In this document: positions 37,201 to 48,945 of the stretch, in pieces
Layout: every line of letters begins with the position of its first letter
Position numbering within the stretch: the first letter of the stretch is position 1
From: Phoenix dactylifera
Lineage: Eukaryota > Streptophyta > Magnoliopsida > Arecales > Arecaceae
Length of the DNA stretch: 64,000 nt
NCBI RefSeq assembly: GCF_009389715.1
Contig: NC_052392.1
Coordinates: 38,063,410-38,127,409, forward strand
Direction: 5' to 3'
The notes under the pieces: generated by a model
Database searches by the model: none
The model's input: the letters and a program-made list of their open reading frames with translations, nothing else
What the model was told of the DNA's origin: nothing
Made by a program: the position numbers and the translations under genes

Positions 37201-40200
37201 CCGTACGTACCGTGCCGTACCGGCCCGTACGTACCGTGCCGTACCGGCCCGTACGTACCGGTCCGGTCCTAGACCGGTACCGGAACCATAAGAAAACCGG
37301 TATCTCCGGTTTTCTTGTGCGTACCGGCCAGTACGGAGACCGTACCGGTCGGTACCGGCCGGTACCGCTTGGTACCGGCCTCGGGCCGGTGGCCGGTTCG
37401 CACCGGTACGAATTTTTTTTTTTTTTATGAACCACAACGCGAGGCGCTGTGGTTTTTGGCTCGCGGTACCGGCCGGTACTGTACCGATACCGGCCGGTAC
37501 GTACCGGACCGGACCGGTACCGTACCGGTCCGGCCCGCCACTGGTACGCCGACCGGTACCGGTACGGCGGACCTTGGTCTAGAGTCTTCTATCAATTAGA
37601 TAAGAATCAGATTACTGGTACAGAGCTTCTAAACCTAAGATTCTTATATATTCAAAATTTATATTTCAAAAATCCATAAAATTATTAACTACAAAGCCTC
37701 TTAGTATGAACTCCAAGCATGAACCATTCTTCATTCCTAGTAGTCCTATTCATCTGAAAAGAAAATAAAAGAGATACGAGCTACATAGCTTAGAAAGTAA
37801 ACCTTATACTACCTTACCAGATTGAGCATAAGTTTTTACATGAATTAATGCATTATTTAGAGAAAATAACTTTCATTGGAAAATAAAACATTTCATAATA
37901 GTAATATACAAAGTAAGTTATAAGTCCAATCATGCATGTAGAAATCATGAACATTTCATATATATAGTTCCAAGTGTATAACATAAATCATAAGTCATTT
38001 AGCCAATTTATAATGCAAAACATTGCTCACAGACTTTCAATATTGTGGTCACTTTGTACCCATGACAAGGTCATCATTGTAGCTGACAAAGTATCATATT
38101 TCGTATTCTTTACTAACTTTATAGTTCATACCCATTGGTAGAGGGCCATTTTCGTTGGATACTAGCTCCAGAGTATTGACCGACATCACTTCAATGAGTT
38201 TGTCATAGTTATTTGAGAGCCTTTAAAATATTTATTTTTTTTCTTAAAATATACAGATATAGTAGGTGGAAAAAAACTAAATGGCATGATAATATTCATA
38301 TTTCATAAACTAATTATTTTCATTAAAACATTCATGGAACCACTTTTCATAATAAAGCATAATCTGTATAGCACAAATGCCTGATCCTTTATTTTAAGAA
38401 AAACACAGAATCATTTTTATCATGGTAAAATAACCGACAGTTGAAAAAAGTAAGGAGTGTTTGGATTATTGACAAGTTCAAAAACTAGTAGGGAGTGTAA
38501 AGAATACTTACAAATTCGAAAATTAGTAAGTAGTATAAGGATTGCTTATACTACTTACTAATTGGGGAATGAGAATCTTCTTTGTTTTGGACGTTAAGGG
38601 CTCATCGAAAGAAAACAGTGGCAGTGGTGGCTGAAAAATGAAAAGAATTCAACCAAAAACATTCATGTTAAATTTCTCAACATTCTCATTTTTGGTACTA
38701 ATTTGCTTTCTTGGAGCCCCTTAATTCTCCTGTATTCTAAGATACTATAATAGACCTTATTGTTACAATATAACTTTTTTCTCAACTCGCCAATGTAAAA
38801 TGCATCAATCACATAATATATTATTGGCATTCCTCCCCCACATCCCTTTAGCTCTAGTTGTAGGACATATATCTTCACATCTCTCCCTTTTCTTCCATAG
38901 AGCATATCCTAACAAATGAATGTAAAAATTTAATAGTATCTCACCATCAATTGCATGATGTTGCATTTCTAGATATTTTTGGTGGTATAAACCATGATCA
39001 ATGGTGTGAATCTTTGATTTAGATGCCCATTACTAATTTTGGAGTCGAAAAGAGTAGATCCATCTCCTCTCAAGAGGAGTAAAGTCCATCTATATATATA
39101 GGATACGAGGAAGATTGCAGAAATCAGGGTGAGGCAAAGGTTCAAACCCAGGTTAGTGGTATCCAACACCAAGTAACCTTAACAACTGAGCCATTTGGCA
39201 CTTTCTATGTAAGGGTTGCAGATGTTATTTATGGACTTGACTGCAGAACCTAATATTGATAAAATCTTCCACATGCCAAATAGCATGAACACCTTACCAT
39301 ACCTAAGGTTGTAATTTTAGTATACATATATTGTTATGAAGAAATATAAAAAGGTTTCCACTTTTTGCTTATTTGATCGCAGAAATACGAATACAAGGCA
39401 TAATCCAAAGGGGTACAGAGCTCACATGAACCTTTTGATATGTTACTCTTAACAATATAAAGCCTCACCAATGTGCCCTAAGACAATGTAAGAGATAAAT
39501 AAGCCCCTTTAGACAACAACCTCAACATTACCACAATTCGAACTGGGATAATTTTATCAAGTTTATCAGGTTGCTAAGGCTAAGTAAAAACTTGCAAAGC
39601 AAATCAGCAAAGTACATTAGAGAAAAATAGATGTAAAGCAAAGTGTAAGACCAATATTAAAGTGTAGCAGGAATTTCTGCAAATTGACTCATTGGAAATA
39701 GTATCATTGGAAGAAAATGTCTTATTCCAGTCATTTGAAATAGCCTTATAATTCTTCCATTCCCTTGACACCAGTAACTTTTCAAATCCTTACATCTTCA
39801 ACCAATAAATTCTAGGCCTTCCTATCCTCTTGCTTAAATGCTCAACAAAGTCCAAATGACTCTTTAATGTGCCTTGCATTTGATAAGCAACATGAACAAG
39901 CCATATTACACAATAAGAAAGATACATTGTTCGATTTGTGCAATAGTTCACTACAGCAGTTGCCATGGCAGTGAACTTGGTGATTGTTTATTAGGACATA
40001 GGTGATCTTAAGCATACAATGATTGTGTCAAATTGTTATCTTAGGCCTTCATGACTTGACTTCAAGTATTAGAAAATCATATGGTGTCTGAAATAAAATT
40101 TAAGGCTACTCGTAACGGAGAATGGATTAAGAATTCAAATGCATTATTATGTGAGCATGCATATGCATGCCAGTTAGTGAGCATGCAGAAGGTTGTGGGA

Positions 40201-43200
40201 TAGGGGAGATAAAGATAGTATTTTCAAGGTAACAATGACGAAGAATATAGTCAAATGTAGTTGCTAGAAAGAACCTAGCAAATGGCATTTCCGTAAGGTG
40301 CATCAAGTATGCAAGTATCACTCATTCCCTTAAGTGTTCTCTTCTGAAAAAACAATAATATACTTCATGTTAGCTGGCTTATAGGCTATAGGCACACTTG
40401 AAAACTTTATAAGGTTCAAGTAGCATAAATCTTGCATGAAAAACAGCTGGTGTAGCACCATAATAGAACCCACATGCTCATTATTGAAGCTGCAACATGT
40501 GCATTATAACACTCTGCATATCTTCACATTTGTGGAACGTAAATTTACATTTAAGTTCAAATGTAGCAGGGATAGCTCAATGGTGGGAACGCATGAATGT
40601 TGGACATAAAAATTAGTTTCAAATGAGCAGAAAAGATATCAAGGGTGAAGTCTTGGGAAATGAGAAGCTATGATATTTTAGGTTGCAGGATTTGCAAGGG
40701 ATATAGAAAGTACACACTGTTGTAGGTACAAGGAACCTGCATGCACCATGCATCACAAAAGTGCCCTTGCTGACTGGGTTCCATCTGACACTTTGTGTGG
40801 GACCACACAGAACCCAGGGAACTATGAGATACAAGTTGCATGGAGGAAGTTTCAGACATCTGCATGGAGATTTAGCGAAGTTCAAGAATTATACTTGTAT
40901 TTATTTTTCAACATAAACATAGTTTCTCTTGTGCATGTGCGAAGCAAACACACCATGTTTAAAGCTACATTGTGCATTATTTATCAACATGAACTAACTA
41001 TAATTTAAGATGCATGCAGTAATAGACCTTATAAGAATAAAAACAAGAGGATAATAATAGCAGAGGATAGGAAAGGTTAGCTGTCATTTTATTTTGGTGC
41101 TATCATATATTTGCTTTCACTAAGTCAGAAATTTCAGTTTCTAATGATATTGCTCCATGAAATAATGGATACAATGAAAAATATACACTTATAGTTAAAT
41201 AGTTAAGACAGACAAAGGTTGGAAGCTAGTTCATAGGATAGGAATCAGGGTTCACAAAGCAAAGCTATAAGAACAATAACTCAGCCCAAAACTTGAGAAT
41301 TTTGTTGTTCTTTTGCTGCATTTCATACTTAACAAAAATTCCCTCCTGCATGGATCATTTTTACTAGTCATTATAAAGACGAGGATCAAGAAACTGCATT
41401 AGATCAGTTCTCAAACTGCCCTTAGAAAAAATCAAATGATCTTAGGACTAGAGACTCAGAATTAGAATTTACCAAAAATCATGTAGAATTGATGATTATT
41501 GGAGGATCAATCATCCAAACTATTGCAATTCAGATTCAAAGAAGTTACAAGTGTTCTATCAACCAAAAAAAAAGTTCCATATGGAAATTAGAGAAATTAA
41601 TCCGAGTCCATGTCAGTTTACATGCATGTATTGCTCTGATAATAGATAGCAATCTCATCAAATCACCTAAAAGAAAAACAAAAATTTGGTCTCTTTATCA
41701 ACATCAGGTTTTATAAAAATTATAAATCAGCATTACATTGCACACAAATTCGTAGAATTTTCAAGGGTTGGTAAAAATTGAAATACATACTTACTGGGAA
41801 TGTAGGATTATGAAAATCTTTCACAAAAACACTATCAAGATTTTGGAAGAGCTGGTGTTCAGGTGTGTCATATCTACCATCGCATAAATCCAGACCACCA
41901 ATGAAAGCAGTGATTTTCCGATTATTTCCACCAGCTTGAGTGTCAACAAGAACACACTTTTGATGATGGGTAAATAAAGTTCCTACAACCTGAAACAAAA
42001 AAAATTGTATTAGTGGCAGCAACATATCATTTCTCAAGTCTATAATTAATAAAGGAAAGCTTTGTTTTATTCATTATCAACTTGATATTTACTAACCTTC
42101 ATAATGTAAAGATGCATTTTAGCACAAGATAAATGACATGAACACATAACAAACATATATACATACATACTTGTACATATATACATGTATATATATATAT
42201 AGATAGATATAGATATAGATATATGTACGAATGCTGGTTTGTTTATATGTGTCTGTGTCCACACACACATATATATTCTGTAGATATGTGCATACACACA
42301 TATAGAGATATGCTTGCTTAATACATGATCAAGTGACCTCCAAACTAAATGATTTTTAGTTTCTTACAATATTCTTTACATTGTAGATAATGATCAATTT
42401 AATGGATTTTCAATTTGGGAGGTCCATTATTAATTTTCATGGGGAAGCATAAGAACCAAATGCTATCTAAATATATATGTATATGTATGTATCTATACAA
42501 TTATATTTTAAAATTTTTAGTAACATTCTGTTCCATATTTTCTATGTTGGATATTTCTTTCAATGTACTATATAAAATTTTTAGCAAAATGCTAAATGTT
42601 AGAAGATTCATGTAGAAATGACAATTAAGATAGAACAAAGCATGTATATTTGACAATAATAACACTTGATCAGGCTAGTATAGTATATGACAAGTATACC
42701 ATTGAAAACTACTCGTAAGTTCATATCTTATTCAGTTACATATAGAAAGACATCAGACTCACCTGTTGCTTGAAAATGCTTAGTTTGTTGCTGGCGTAAC
42801 GAGGAGCCAGCACACAATGAACACTTGAGTGCTTAAAAAATTTTCGGGTTTCTTCATCATGTGTGTGCATGACACCATCCTGCATTCAGCCTAAGCTTTA
42901 TTCAATCACACCATTTTTCATTTGGATGAAGCAAAAAAGGTAAAGCACATAAAAAGCAGCAACTTGTCTCAAATTAGACAGCTGTAAGCTCAAATGGAAC
43001 AAATTTCATGTCTAACAATATCTAGAAAATGAGAAACGATAAGAATCATTGGAAGAAAAAAAAACACAGGCAAAAAATGCATTAAAATTCTTATATCATG
43101 ATAGCAATCTCATTATTACTGATACAAGTTAAAAATTTTGAAAATTAACATGAAAACAGAGAATTGAATGATTAAAAATTTCTGTCATTGCTATCCAAAG

Positions 43201-44539
43201 TGAATCAACAGGTAATAATCCTTGTTCTCTTCCAAGGAGACGGTTGACAATAAAGTTAAGCAATAGAAAATAGGAAAATGAGGGTCTTTCTTTTGTAAAA
43301 TTTGTGAACAATGTTGACTAGTCCATATGCATGGATTGATTATTATGGTTCTTCCAATCTGACATATAAATAAGCTTTTTTTTCTGAGAAAGAACTTGAA
43401 AAGGAAGGACATGTGGAACAACAAAGTATAAGACTTGACATGAAATTTCTGTCTCAATTTCTTCTCTTTCTATATGTGACTCATATTTATGAGATCACTC
43501 ACTGGCAACGATAATCAATTATCAAACAAAAATCTCATGCAATGATCGATGAGATAACAACTACCGTTTTCAAGTAGAATTTGTCATGTGAGGTTTTATC
43601 ATCCCAAATCAACATGACAACACGTACTCCTTCTTGCGTCTTGTACTTCAACAGCTCCCCAAGAGATAGCTCCCCTCCATTAGGCAATGTCCTTGTTGGC
43701 TCCCTCACAAGCTTCACTGGGTGATAGATTGACCAGCCGATGACATAGATGAGGTGATGGGCTTCCAGAATTGCATGACAAATGTCTTCCCAACATTTGT
43801 TGTGCCCATAAGTCTTTCCCCCATCTAATTGGATAGCAGGCAGCATGTTGTCAGGAACATGAGCATCCTGATAAAGGGTGACATTCCCTCCTGTACGAAG
43901 GGGAAAGTATGCATTAGGGACACCCAAGTATTCTGAACCAGCTCCTACTCCATCTTTATATAAAGGGTTGTCTTCCATAGGCCTAAACTTCAAAGATAAG
44001 TGCAGTTCAGGATAAGGTTTCATAGGATTTCCATATGGACCGACTACCGGGAACCAACCACTTACTGTAACACCAGGCAGAATTTTGTCTACAGCTATTG
44101 CAGCTACCCCTATAAGTTGTGCTCCAAAGACATCATTATCCTTAACTTGAAACTCAATTTTTGAAACTGGGTGAGCTACAGGAACACAGAAGTGTTCTTC
44201 CCATTTGGGATTCTCACAGTTTGGAATTACTCGAGTTTGAGCTATTGTTGCTCCAGCAACACAAACAGAAACATAGGGATCGCTGGTTATAATCTTGCGC
44301 ATACTTTTATGCCTATCTTTTTGCTTATCTTTGAGCTTATCTGTTTTCCCGCAGGGCGTTGTGCAGGTTCCATAGATAGTGAAACATTTTATCATCCTGT
44401 CTGTAAATATATCCATATTTGGAAGTGATCTAGCTTCCAAGATCCATATGTCCAAGTCACCGTGCAAGAACTTGACATTCTCAACCTCAGTCGACCCTTT
44501 TCCCATACTCTCTGAGTGTTGAACTGATCCGCTGTACAT
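25919..44539 (-). CDS. PLDDELTA: Phospholipase D, delta class
   Basis: PLD hydrolyses membrane phospholipids to phosphatidic acid; plant PLD-delta is plasma-membrane and microtubule associated and acts in stress signalling. Ten coding exons in transcript order are 44539-43565, 42879-42763, 41989-41795, 36574-36311, 36230-36162, 35983-35836, 33630-33482, 31508-31335, 27175-26978 and 26212-25919. They join in frame to 860 aa, close to the usual 868. A C2 domain fills about residues 20-170 ([45 protein letters not shown]). The two catalytic HxKxxxxD motifs are HQKCVLVD (about 373-380) and HSKGMIVD (about 711-718). The C-terminus [16 protein letters not shown] is typical. The delta class is indicated by the long loop in the C2 domain and the wording of the region around [16 protein letters not shown]. 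The first ATG after an in-frame stop is 44539; Met12 (44506) is an alternative. Confidence 0.95.
29960..30398 (+). mobile_element. TRIM-type LTR element, copy 2
   Basis: A complete 439-bp element lies in a PLD intron. The LTRs are at 29960-30097 and 30263-30398 (about 136-138 bp). The right LTR starts TGTGATGACTCG and ends AATGTTACA. A degenerate primer-binding site (aatagtaccaaaa) follows the left LTR and a purine tract (cgaaaggggtgg) precedes the right one. The flanks acatc and atatc are a 5-bp target duplication with one mismatch. The interior (about 165 bp) is non-coding, so movement would need proteins from another element. Confidence 0.78.
30595..31034 (-). mobile_element. TRIM-type LTR element, copy 3 (opposite orientation)
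   Basis: This 440-bp element of the same family lies about 200 bp from copy 2 in the opposite orientation. Its LTRs at 30595-30730 and 30897-31034 are far more alike than those of copies 1 and 2, so it is probably younger. On the minus strand the LTR runs TGTGAGGACTTG to GGGTTATGACA, followed by a primer-binding site (tagtatcagaac), and a purine tract gaggagagta precedes the far LTR. The flanks atggc and atgac are a one-mismatch 5-bp duplication. Confidence 0.82.
32983..33040. repeat. Tandem duplication, 28 bp x 2
   Basis: Two identical 28-bp copies of gattttcaaatcattttgct plus eight bases, separated by two bases, lie in a PLD intron. Confidence 0.9.
34107..34294 (+). mobile_element. tRNA-derived SINE with target duplications
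   Basis: This 188-bp insertion in a PLD intron is flanked by 14-bp direct repeats, tgcatattgagcat (34093-34106) and tgcatattgaacat (34295-34308). Near its 5' end are an A-box-like ttgctcagatgg and a B-box-like agttcaattc, spaced as in tRNA promoters, and its 3' end is A-rich (aaaaaggaaaaaaa). These are the marks of a SINE mobilised by LINE machinery. A run of 29 C (34244-34272) sits inside the 3' half. The family is not one I can name. Confidence 0.78.
36880..37020 (-). mobile_element. RTE-type LINE 3' end fragment
   Basis: The minus strand reads as a broken version of the C-terminal tail of plant RTE reverse transcriptase proteins: [19 protein letters not shown], then a stop-interrupted stretch ending in ..LG*GL. 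The plus-strand wording (ccctatcccagctatttgc) is the usual RTE 3' end. The left limit is approximate. Confidence 0.55.
37182..37576. mobile_element. hAT-type MITE, copy 3 (GTACCGG-rich)
   Basis: This 395-bp element in the third PLD intron has perfect 8-bp target duplications gtctagag (37174-37181 and 37577-37584). Its ends are CATGGAATGCCGTACC and, reverse-complemented, CAAGGTCCGCCGTACC. The left part has three direct copies of a 24-bp unit, itself made of palindromic GTACCGGCCCGTACGTACC wording. Nearly the whole element is GTACCGG, CCGGTAC and GGCCGGTACC motifs that can fold on themselves, apart from a short T-run and hairpin in the middle. Peptides such as repeated PVRTVPYR come from this repeat and are not a protein. 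Confidence 0.88.
39110..39205 (-). mobile_element. SINE-like tRNA-derived sequence
   Basis: The minus strand carries an A-box-like tggctcagttgttaagg and a B-box-like ggtttgaacc about 35 bp later, as in the head of plant SINEs. No target duplication was found, so the body and 3' end are undefined. Confidence 0.5.
42130..42310. repeat. Low-complexity TA/GATA/CA region
   Basis: A mixture of (TA)n, (GATA)n-like and (CA)n tracts in the second PLD intron. The open frames across it are isoleucine/tyrosine-rich translations of the repeat. Confidence 0.85.
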
Positions 44540-45007
44540 TGATAAGGGGTAACACCATATATTCCTTCCTTCAAAAAAGTCACTTGGCAAAGGGCAGAAG
44601 TAAAGTTACCCCATCTCTCATACCTTTTAATCCTCAAGCTTAAAGACTGACAACTTTATTTACTTTCTGTAATTTAGCAGAGAGATATCAATGCCCATGC
44701 AATCAGAATGTGAAAATTAGGAATGTGAGCGCAGATGCTCTTCACAAATTTCTTCTTCTTTTCTTTTCCTTTTCAACTTCTGTATGTTAAAACATAACAG
44801 AGATGGCCTCCTTCTCCTTAGATCAGCCCAAAATTTACCACCAAGCAACCTCCATAGAAGTCTAAGATATTGCAATTAATCAGTTTCAAGATACCAAATA
44901 CCTCAATAGACAGTTCACTGAGTCGAGCTACTCTCTGAAGAAACAAACTTTTTAGAACTAAATATCTCTAACTTTAGCAAATACTGTGTTAAACCGGAAT
45001 GGGACAT

Positions 45008-45949
45008 CTAAGCAACAATCTCCAACTTCGCACAACCAGCACTCCCGACGCCGGCAGCTGAAAGCCTGAAACAAGATAAACCGCAAAGTGCAAGAGATGT
45101 AAACTAGATGTCCTCAAGGTTTTTGTGCATGAAAAGAAATACGAAATTTAAAAGGATAATATTTGCTACCAATTAACAAGAAAAGGGTAAAAAATAAAAC
45201 GGTGTCTAAGAAGCTAAGAATGCATGATTATTAACCAAAAGCAGCCGTCCTACACCATCATATATCTCATCCGTAAACAGACAAATCACTTGAGGCAAAA
45301 TTAATAGACGGAAACAGAAACACAGTTAGATACAAGACGCATAAGAACATGACTGATTTGCGAACCATTTATAACTCAAGGAGGTGAAAGATCTTAGAAT
45401 AATGCCAAATTATGTCCTTAAACCATAGAAATTGTTAAATGAACATTACAAAGATTATCTTGAATTTCAGCCTCCCTTATCATCAAAACAAAAAAAGAGA
45501 GAGAGGCAGAGATTACACAAACAAAAAAAGGGGGAAAGTGCTTTTTATTGCAAAGACTGTCTTTTTATACCCACACAAAAATAAATCCATGCAGCGGCAA
45601 CGGCAATATGAAATGCGGATGAATCGAAACAGTCTGAGGCTCGATTTTTGTATTGCTCCAAATCATAATTCATCCAGTTATAAATGGACCAAAAATCGTT
45701 ACTTTGTCATTATGAACTAGGATTGCACGAACTTCTTTGTTTTTTTTTGAAGGGAAAAAGGGGTTGAGACGGGGTACCTTAGGAATCGATGGAGGAGCTG
45801 GCCGAGCAAAGGAGAGAGGACTGAAATGGAAGAGGAAAGACAGAATGGCGGATTAGAGTTCCCAACGAAAACAACAAAAAAAGAAAAAAAAAAGGTATGG
45901 GAGGCTCAGACCTACCCATGAGGCTGGAGAGGCCAGAAGACCGTTGCAT
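45008..45949 (-). CDS. Possible spliced 44-aa ORF in the PLD leader region
   Basis: Three minus-strand segments, 45949-45916, 45820-45778 and 45065-45008, are bounded by good splice sites (G|GTAGGT; TTCCATTTCAG|T; AAG|GTACCC; CTTGTTTCAG|G). Joined, they keep one frame open from an ATG to a TAG: 44 residues starting MQRSSGLSSLM and ending AGCAKLEIVA. The N-terminus is serine/leucine-rich with two arginines, which could suit an organelle-targeted peptide. I do not recognise the family. It lies about 0.5-1.4 kb upstream of the PLD start on the same strand, so it could be a separate small gene or an upstream ORF in a long, spliced PLD leader. The exon joins are well supported; translation is not. 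Confidence 0.4.
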
Positions 45950-46734
45950 CGCCAAGGAGGAAGAGAGGGTCAAAGCGGTTGCTTCGCCGATTTAAATGGC
46001 GGGAACTTTTATCGGCCAAAACCGTGTGAGTCGTTTGCGCACGGTATCTGGTGTTGTGTGCACGCAACTCTTTTCATCAGTTATGAAAAGCTATATATTT
46101 TATATTTTTTTATACTCCCATATATGGTCAGATTTTTTTAATCCATGAGCCCAATATATAAAATTTTTAATAATAAAGTTAAAGAATACAAGAATAGGTT
46201 CGAACTCAGGATCTCTGCTCTGATATCATATTAAAATCACTACTTATCTTAAAAACTTAATCTATTAGGATGAGATAGATTTATTTATATATTTTATATT
46301 TTCTTATATATAGCATCATCCCAAGTGCTCGTGCCTTTAGGAATTCTTTGTTTCCAAGAGGCTCCTCTATTTTTTTCTCTCTCCCTTTAGAATTCTTTGT
46401 TTATCATACTAATACGTACCTTTTTCAAATAGACACTTTCTTTTATGAAGAGATGCGGAAATAAAAATTTCTCCAAAAACATGTGTCTTCCTGTCGAATA
46501 CAAATGGGTATTTTCCTTCAAAAATACAGCAGAAGAACACATCTTTTCACAAAGATACGCTACGCTACCAAACACGACAATAGTTGGATGCTTTTGATTT
46601 AAGATAAAACTTTATTTCTTTTGTTTTAAAAATATTCAACACGGCATTCATTCTAATTTGGCAAGTTTTGCTTACCAGGCATACTCCTTCCCTCCTATCA
46701 CCCACCCCTTGCTCACTTGATATTGCCTCTCTGC

Positions 46735-46860
46735 ATTTGAGCAAAGGTTGGGAATTTGATTCCGAATAATGTTGGTCATTACTTCAATCCTAGATTAGCA
46801 AGGGCGAGGCCTGCGAGCTAGCCTAGGTAAGATGGGGTGAGCATGAAAAAATAAGCAAGA
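46735..46860 (+). mobile_element. SINE-like sequence, degenerate
   Basis: The order ttgctcacttgat, gggaatttgattccg and gctagcctaggtaagatggg resembles the layout of the SINE at 34107 (A-box, B-box, then gtatagcctaaaaaggtggg). It ends at an A-run. No target duplication was found. Confidence 0.4.
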
Positions 46861-46889
46861 TTAGACTCTCAATGATAGAAAGGGAGAGC

Positions 46890-46891
<2 letters not shown>

Positions 46892-46921
<30 letters not shown>
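46892..46921. repeat. (GA)n microsatellite
   Basis: A pure GA tract of about 30 bp. Confidence 0.95.
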
Positions 46922-46923
<2 letters not shown>

Positions 46924-47309
46924 GGCATACCTCCTTGCAGTTGTATCATTTGTAAGAAAAAAGATTCATCTTCAATCACACGAATCCACCATTAGATCAC
47001 CCACCGCATAGATCTCAAAGCACTCTGAATTCCATCATTCATTGGATTTATGCATGATGCACTATTATTGAGGAAAAGTTAGAATTACCAAAACCTTGGG
47101 CTATAGAAAGTTAGAAGGAGATTTTTAAGAAAATTTTAAATTATAAAATTCTAAGTAAATTAGGATTTTTTTCAAAATTATTTTTGTGAGGATCATCTCT
47201 TTCTATACACGAGTGCCTCGAACATGTAGCATGCGTCTTATTATAGTAAAAGCACCAGAAATATACTTAGCAGGCACACACCTTAACCACTTGGCTAAAA
47301 CAACGTTGA

Positions 47310-48125
47310 TGTCTGTTTTCGCTAGAAAATTTTAAATAAATGTATTCTTAGTCAAAAGCCAAAAAATGCAAAAAAAAAAAAAAAACATACATTAACTTCA
47401 ATAATTTTCAGCTAAAACAATAGCCCAAAAAAGTCTTTCAACAATTTTCAACTAAACAAAAACCCCAAAAAATAATAATGTAAGAACTTTTAGTTTAAAA
47501 AAAAAAGTTGGAAGAAAGAAAAAGTAATTATATCATAATTTCACTAATTTTCACTTAAAAGAAGAGCCAAAAATAAAGGTCCTACATTAGTTTCGGCTGA
47601 AATAAAAGCAAAAAAAAAAAAAACATATAATAGACCAAGACAAAAAGTTGGCAATTTCAAGCCAAAAAATAAATAATTTTCAGTTGAAAAAAAAAAATCA
47701 AAAGCACAAAGCGACATAGGTGCTCGTTTTGTCAAGTGCAGCTTAAAAAAGTTAGAAAGCAAAAATAACCATGCATTAATTTAATAATTTTCATTTAAAA
47801 CAAAAGCCAAGAAAAAAGCTCAATAATTTCCAGCTAAAGCAAAGCCAAAAAATTATCATATAACAGTTTCAAGCTGAAAAACAATAATTTCCTATAATGA
47901 TTTCAATCCAAAAAACCAATGACTTCCAGTTAAAACAAAAAATCAAAAGCACAAAGCAACGTTGGTGCATGTTTTGCCAAGCAAAAATAATCATATGATG
48001 GTTTGCAGCTTAAAGAAAAGTCAAAGGCATGAAATCATACGTTAGCTTTAATAATTTTCAGTTAAAACAAAAGCAAGATAAAATCTACAGCTAAAACAAA
48101 AGCCAAGAAAATAAAAAAAACAATC
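47310..48125. repeat. Degenerate AT-rich minisatellite
   Basis: About ten diverged copies of a 35-40 bp unit resembling aattttcagctaaaacaaaa plus gccaaaaaa. A longer segment (agcacaaagc, gtgctcgttttgtcaag wording) occurs at about 47681-47737 and again about 245 bp on, suggesting a higher-order duplication. No gene was found within it. Confidence 0.65.
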
Positions 48126-48126
48126 A

Positions 48127-48220
48127 AAAGACTGACCATGGTGGGAGTTGAACCGCGACCTTCTTAATTCCAAATCAAAATACTTGATTTGCCAACCACT
48201 ATGTTGGAGAGGTCACAGAA
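48127..48220 (-). mobile_element. SINE-like or tRNA-like remnant
   Basis: The minus strand has tagtggttggcaa followed by a B-box-like ggttcaactcccacc, about the spacing of a tRNA gene. I could not fold it into a cloverleaf, so it is more likely a SINE head than a tRNA gene. Confidence 0.4.
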
Positions 48221-48945
48221 CGGGCACTTGTTCTATAGTTTTATATTTATTTAATATACACTGATCACGACTTCATTGTTTAGCAACTTAATTAATTAAT
48301 CCAATTATTAGCAAATCAAGTATGTCCTTTCGTATCTCAGAAATGCTGGTTCTCCAACTCATCATGTTTCCAGATGATCAAAAGCTGGCATCAAATATGG
48401 TTTTATAGGAGGAAAAATTGGGAAGACAGTCTCTAAGAACAGGAGATTTCATGGCATTTCTTATTGGCTCTCGTGCTCCTGTTAAATTGTTCAATAGTTT
48501 GCATGTCATATGTATATATAGAAATCTAGAATGGAAGAAGTTGGCTAACATCGATCTTAACCTGATGATCAATGATCATGAATTTTTTTACATTCAATAT
48601 CGAATTGCAGAAAGTTTGAATTATGGTTGGAAATGGACATGAAATCTCCATCATTTTTGACTGCTAGAAGCTTGAGCTTCTATTGCTGACATAACAGCGT
48701 CCCTTTCCATGCCTTCGGATTTTGCTCCCAAAACAGGCACCAGCATCCCTTGAGCTGGGTTTCATCCTGCTTTTCATTATTTGTGGACTATCTATCACCA
48801 AAGTTAACATCCCATTTACCTCGAATTTTCTTCAGAAATTCTCCTCTGGATCTTTCGGTAAATGAAAAATTATCTTCCTCGTATTGCAGGAGGAGAGAGC
48901 ATTCTATGCAGCAATAACAAAGTACTCTTTGGAGCCCACTTACCT
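48221..48945. other. Intergenic DNA, no gene seen
   Basis: Ordinary AT-rich sequence up to the poly-T tail of the LINE. No repeat or exon was recognised. Confidence 0.55.

Larger units (their letters stand above)
45950..47309. other. PLD upstream region and intergenic DNA
   Basis: The first 100 bp or so upstream of 45950 on the minus strand is GC-richer and contains a TATA-like gataaaag near 46010; it is the likely promoter of the PLD transcript or of the small ORF. The rest is AT-rich, with no gene seen. Confidence 0.45.

Noticed and set aside
37087..37679. Open frames with repeated [12 protein letters not shown] peptides
   Set aside because: They come from the GTACCGG repeat of MITE copy 3, which is open in several frames on both strands.
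40565..40625. A tRNA-like motif (tagctcaatggt, then agtttcaaat)
   Set aside because: The boxes are too degenerate, and there is no acceptor stem pairing or target duplication; it may be an old SINE head but cannot be supported.
44540..44590. Extension of the PLD frame 17 codons upstream
   Set aside because: The extra codons begin with TTG, not ATG, and an in-frame stop lies a few codons before; the first ATG is at 44539.
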